A stretch of DNA of 8,870 nucleotides. Source: Thermoplasmata archaeon. GTDB lineage: Archaea > Thermoplasmatota > Thermoplasmata > Lutacidiplasmatales > UBA184. Below, one piece after another: positions 6,593 through 8,870 of this stretch; within the stretch, counting starts at the first letter, position 1, and the number at the start of each line of letters is the position of its first letter. The stretch is from assembly GCA_030037875.1 (NCBI GenBank), contig JASHPV010000018.1, positions 1 through 8,870 on the forward strand, in the 5' to 3' direction. The notes beneath the pieces were generated by a model, which searched no databases, was not told the origin of the DNA, and saw only the letters and a list, made by a program, of their open reading frames with translations. Position numbers and translations under genes: made by a program.

Positions 6593-6608
6593 CTATAGTC
6601 GTCTATAG
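6593..6608. repeat. Paired CTATAG palindromes between convergent genes
   Basis: Two copies of CTATAG (6593-6598 and 6603-6608) separated by TCGT lie in the 65-base gap between the ends of the PhoU-type and alcohol-dehydrogenase genes. Because CTATAG is its own complement, the pair is both a direct and an inverted repeat and could form a small hairpin. There is no T-run that would make a clear archaeal terminator. The function is unknown and chance is possible. Confidence 0.4.
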
Positions 6609-6621
6609 AGGAGCGGTCGAT

Positions 6622-7758
6622 TTAGCCCGACGCCCGGGCCAGGAGAGCCGCGAGCTCCTCCGGCGAAGGGATCCGTGGGTTGGCGCCGAACGACGTGGCG
6701 CTCTGCACGTAGGGAAACCAGTCTTCGATACGCTCTCGGAGCTTCCCAACGTCGACCCCCGCTCCCGCCAGCGTGGGCGGGATGCCCAGCCGGGCGTTGA
6801 ATTGGCGGAACCACTCCGAAAAGGGTGTCGCGTGCTGCACCGCGGCCGCGCCGAGGGTTCCGCTCAGGGACATGTACGCCTCTCGCGCGGCGGGGAAGTT
6901 GAACTCGAGCACCCACGGTAGCAGGATGGCGACGAGACGCCCATGGGAGAGCCCGGTTCTCGGCCCGACCGCATGGGCGATGGCATGGACCAATCCGCTC
7001 TGCGCGTTCGAGATGGCGAGGCCAGCCATCGTGGCCGCAGAATGGACCGGCCCTCGCAGCTCGAGGTCGTCGGGGTGGTCGAGCGCGTCGGGGACCCGTC
7101 GCACGAGCGTCGTCACGGCTTCCCGGGCGAGGCCGTCAGAAAACGGCGTGGCCCAGGACGAGGCGAGCGCCTCGAGGGCGTGGGAGAGCGCATCGATCGC
7201 GCTGTCCACCGCGACCGCACGGGGCATGCTGGCCGGGAGCGACGGGTCGAGCAAGGCCCAATCCGGGATCAGTTCGCGAGAGGCGAGCTCTACCGGGCGA
7301 GCCTGCCCGTCCCAGAAGTGAGCCATCCAGGTGGCTTCGCTCCCGCTCCCGCTCGTGGTCGGAACGGCCACCAGTCGAGCCCGGTCGCGCAGGCGCAGTT
7401 CGGTCAGGGGCGTGAGCGACGTAAGATCGAGATCGGGTCGGGCGTACCGAACCCAGATCCCCTTGGCGGTGTCGATGGTGCTGCCGCCCCCCACCGCGAT
7501 GATCCAATCCGGGGAGAACGCGGAGGCCGCGCGAGCTCCCGCCTCCAGCGAGTCGAGCGTCGGGCCGATGCGTACCGCGCGAGAGACCTCGACCTGAGCT
7601 CCATCCTTCAGGAGCTCCTCGCGGATGCGACGGTCGCCGCCCTGGTCGGCGACGGCCGGATCCACGAGCACGAACGCCCGACGCGCGCCCAGCGAACTCA
7701 GCTGCTCGATGCTGCCCGGGCCCACGCAGATGCGCGGCGACGTGAAGAATCCCATCAT
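6622..7758 (-). CDS. Iron-containing (group III) alcohol dehydrogenase
   Basis: 378 residues, the usual length of the family. The NAD(P) site is GGGSTIDTAKG (90-100). PTTSGSGSE (133-141) is the family's PTTxGTGSE motif with serine in place of threonine. The four metal ligands are in place: D189 and H193 in DALSH, H258 in GLVHAIAHAVG, and H272 in GLSHG, with the D-x3-H and H-x13-H spacing seen in FucO-type enzymes. It should reversibly oxidise a primary alcohol, diol or hydroxy acid with NAD(P); the actual substrate cannot be read. It is not the sn-glycerol-1-phosphate dehydrogenase of archaeal lipid synthesis, which has a different motif set. Two ATGs stand in tandem (7758 and 7755). No Shine-Dalgarno sequence precedes them. 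The Fur-like gene ends 67 bases upstream on the same strand, so co-transcription is possible. Confidence 0.88.
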   Translation of the reverse strand: MMGFFTSPRICVGPGSIEQLSSLGARRAFVLVDPAVADQGGDRRIREELLKDGAQVEVSRAVRIGPTLDSLEAGARAASAFSPDWIIAVGGGSTIDTAKGIWVRYARPDLDLTSLTPLTELRLRDRARLVAVPTTSGSGSEATWMAHFWDGQARPVELASRELIPDWALLDPSLPASMPRAVAVDSAIDALSHALEALASSWATPFSDGLAREAVTTLVRRVPDALDHPDDLELRGPVHSAATMAGLAISNAQSGLVHAIAHAVGPRTGLSHGRLVAILLPWVLEFNFPAAREAYMSLSGTLGAAAVQHATPFSEWFRQFNARLGIPPTLAGAGVDVGKLRERIEDWFPYVQSATSFGANPRIPSPEELAALLARASG

Positions 7759-7825
7759 CGGGAGGGGTCCGCGCGGATGACGCGCTGTCTCCCACCTCCC
7801 CGCGCGACGGGGTGGCCATGGCGGG

Positions 7826-8161
7826 CTAGCGAATTTTCCGGCGGCATCCGGGACACGTTCCGGTCAGGGAGAAGGTCACTCCATCGACCTCCCAGCCCTC
7901 CGGTCGTCGTCGGGCGAGTTCCATCAGGAGGTGTCGATCGAGTTCAGTGAGTTCCAGCTCCGCGATGCGGCCGCAGGTGTGGCAGATCAGGTGGCCGTGC
8001 GGTGTCTCGGGTGGGGGGGACGTGATCGCGACGCCCTCAGGTACGCTTCCGGGAACGACGGGGGCCGGCGCCCGGTGGCGATGCGGATGAGGTGCCCCCG
8101 GTTTCGAGGCTCTCCCGCGGGTGCCGCCTTCACGACTCGTGTGCGGACCCTTCGTTGCCAT
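7826..8161 (-). CDS. Stand-alone Fur C-terminal (metal-binding) domain protein
   Basis: 111 residues. The C-terminal half (53-111) matches the dimerisation and metal-binding domain of Fur/PerR/Zur proteins: HGHLICHTCGRIAELE (55-70), a middle helix ELDRHLLMEL, GWEVDGVTFSLTGTCPGC, and the structural-zinc cysteines C60, C63, C103 and C106. The first 50 residues are Pro/Gly/His/Arg-rich and low in predicted structure. There is no room for the winged-helix DNA-binding domain that precedes this part in normal Fur proteins (about 130-150 residues). It may bind zinc, dimerise, or join with a DNA-binding partner; none of this is shown. The frame opens to 8332, but the ATG at 8161 is preferred: a TATA-like element lies about 34 bases before it, and the longer form would overlap the divergent thioredoxin-like gene. 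It precedes the alcohol dehydrogenase gene. Confidence 0.78.
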   Translation of the reverse strand: MATKGPHTSREGGTRGRASKPGAPHPHRHRAPAPVVPGSVPEGVAITSPPPETPHGHLICHTCGRIAELELTELDRHLLMELARRRPEGWEVDGVTFSLTGTCPGCRRKIR

Positions 8162-8191
8162 CGCAGGACTCCGCGGCTCCGACGTCCTCCG

Positions 8192-8199
8192 ATTATTTA
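8192..8199 (-). promoter_or_regulatory. TATA-like element of the Fur-like gene
   Basis: The minus strand reads TAAATAAT, centred about 34 bases before the ATG at 8161. This is the best AT-rich element in the 118-base divergent region, and it supports the short form of the Fur-like protein. It could also serve the plus strand, with a longer leader. Confidence 0.6.
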
Positions 8200-8259
8200 C
8201 GGAGTGGCCGACCTCGATCAAGCGAGGTTCGGTGGGTTTCCTGGAGACAACCCATCGAC

Positions 8260-8264
8260 TAAAT
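8260..8264 (+). promoter_or_regulatory. Possible TATA-like element of the thioredoxin-like gene
   Basis: TAAAT within GACTAAATCC is centred 18 bases before the ATG at 8280 but 27 bases before the ATG at 8289. If this is the promoter, translation more likely begins at 8289 on a leaderless transcript. The element is short and the evidence weak. Confidence 0.3.
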
Positions 8265-8279
8265 CCCCGACCCTCATTC

Positions 8280-8654
8280 ATGCCGCGGATGCCCCCCTCC
8301 CCCGGAAAGGCCCGGCCCTCGCGTCTTACCATCGTACTCGCAGACTGGTGCCCCCACTGCGTTCCGCTCTCCGAGGAGAAGGTTCACGCGTTGGGAGACC
8401 GCCTCGGGATCCCCGTGCGTCGGTTGGACATCGACGATGCCGGCGAGGAACGGGAAGCGGATGCACTCGTCAAGGCGCATGGGGACTGGTCCCCAGATTA
8501 CCTGATCCCCCAGGTATTCTTGGAATGGACGGATGGCCGGGTCGACCACATTCTTACCGGTTTTCCGGAAGGAGTTTCCCGCACCCGGCGTGCGTGGGAC
8601 GACCTGTTCCGCAGCGGATGGCTGCACCATCTCGAACAGGCTCAGGCAGCATGA
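8280..8654 (+). CDS. Thioredoxin-fold protein with CPHC redox motif
   Basis: 124 residues. After a short basic N-terminal tail, a beta strand (LTIVLADW) leads into WCPHC, a CxxC redox motif of the CPHC type known from DsbA-like and some glutaredoxin-like proteins. A helix, a second strand (VRRLDIDD) and IPQVFLEW, which carries the cis-proline conserved in thioredoxin folds, follow. It is cytoplasmic by appearance, as no signal peptide or membrane helix is seen. The likely role is thiol-disulfide exchange or reduction of a partner protein. The stop overlaps the start of the next gene as ATGA, so the downstream Cys/His protein is a natural partner candidate. The start could also be the ATG at 8289. 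A longer frame reaches back to 8121 but would run into the divergent Fur-like gene. Confidence 0.8.
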   Translation: MPRMPPSPGKARPSRLTIVLADWCPHCVPLSEEKVHALGDRLGIPVRRLDIDDAGEEREADALVKAHGDWSPDYLIPQVFLEWTDGRVDHILTGFPEGVSRTRRAWDDLFRSGWLHHLEQAQAA

Positions 8655-8870
8655 ATCCTCCAAACTCCGGTCCGGAGAAGTTCGTCCTTTCGGCCTCCGG
8701 GTCATGCCTCTACCATTGCGCCGGTCGAACCCATCCCCACGCCATCTCGAATGGTAAGGGACCGATCGCCTGGGTCTATGCGTGTCCCGGAGGAACCGTC
8801 TCGACGGTCGCGTTCCTAGGAGGAGCTCGCCGTCCCTCGCCGGTCCGAGTTCGACGTTTTCTTCAGTCGC
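8651..8870 (+). CDS. Unrecognised Cys/His-containing protein (3' end cut by window edge)
   Basis: The first 73 residues are visible and the frame is open to the window end. The ATG lies inside the ATGA overlap with the thioredoxin-like gene, so translation is probably coupled. I do not recognise the family. Visible candidates for metal or redox chemistry are C19, H22 and C23 (CLYHC), H28 and H30 (HPH), and C45 (ACPGG). The end of the visible part is Arg-rich (ARRPSPVRVRRF). No Shine-Dalgarno sequence is seen. The overlap and lack of in-frame stops over 220 bases support it as real, but it is short and partial. Confidence 0.5.
   Translation, partial: MNPPNSGPEKFVLSASGSCLYHCAGRTHPHAISNGKGPIAWVYACPGGTVSTVAFLGGARRPSPVRVRRFLQS

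Noticed and set aside
6622..7758. sn-glycerol-1-phosphate dehydrogenase of archaeal lipid synthesis
   Set aside because: The D189/H193/H258/H272 ligand set with PTTSGSGSE is that of iron-type alcohol dehydrogenases, not of the G1P dehydrogenase group.
8121..8279. 53-residue extension of the thioredoxin-like protein
   Set aside because: It overlaps the start of the Fur-like gene and the promoter region, and has no family similarity; the fold begins after the ATG at 8280 or 8289.
8162..8332. 57-residue extension of the Fur-like protein that might hold a DNA-binding domain
   Set aside because: The extension has no winged-helix pattern, covers the TATA-like element at 8192-8199 and overlaps the divergent thioredoxin-like gene.

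Overview
The window is G+C-rich (roughly two-thirds by eye) and looks archaeal. The clearest marker is the gene at 5474-6556, an AbrB-like domain fused to PhoU repeats, an arrangement typical of archaea. Several starts also have an AT-rich TATA-like element about 28-35 bases upstream and no Shine-Dalgarno sequence, as in leaderless or short-leader archaeal transcription. The lineage cannot be fixed from this sequence. A G+C-rich uncultivated archaeon, perhaps of the Thermoplasmatota, is my guess.

Layout. At the left edge is the start of an HxlR-type winged-helix regulator (minus strand, cut by the window edge). A 178-base divergent intergenic region with a TATA-like element for each direction follows. 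Next comes an unassigned 194-residue protein with two SHOCT-like repeats (plus strand, 500-1084). It converges on a three-gene minus-strand operon (5305 to 1081): a ferredoxin/FAD/BFD-like subunit related to SoxA and HcnA+HcnB, a FAD amino-acid oxidase subunit related to SoxB/HcnC, and a degenerate homologue of the GckA/MOFRL glycerate 2-kinases. The first two genes overlap by ATGA; the third starts with GTG 56 bases further on. Divergent from this operon is the AbrB-PhoU gene. It converges on an iron-type alcohol dehydrogenase (7758-6622), which is preceded on the same strand by a small protein made of the metal-binding half of Fur without its DNA-binding half. Divergent from that is a thioredoxin-fold CPHC protein, coupled by ATGA to a Cys/His-rich protein that runs off the right edge.

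How the genes may work together. The two oxidoreductase subunits should form an amine or amino-acid dehydrogenase complex: the SoxB/HcnC-like subunit oxidises a C-N bond, and electrons pass through the FAD and iron-sulfur centres of the larger subunit. The substrate cannot be read from sequence. The kinase homologue lies in the same operon but has lost the recognisable glycerate-kinase active-site motifs, so it is more likely a binding, regulatory or repurposed protein than a working kinase. The right-hand cluster (Fe-ADH, Fur-like zinc protein, CPHC thioredoxin, Cys/His protein) has a redox/metal flavour, but no pathway is evident. I saw no tRNA, rRNA, CRISPR array, insertion sequence or integrase.
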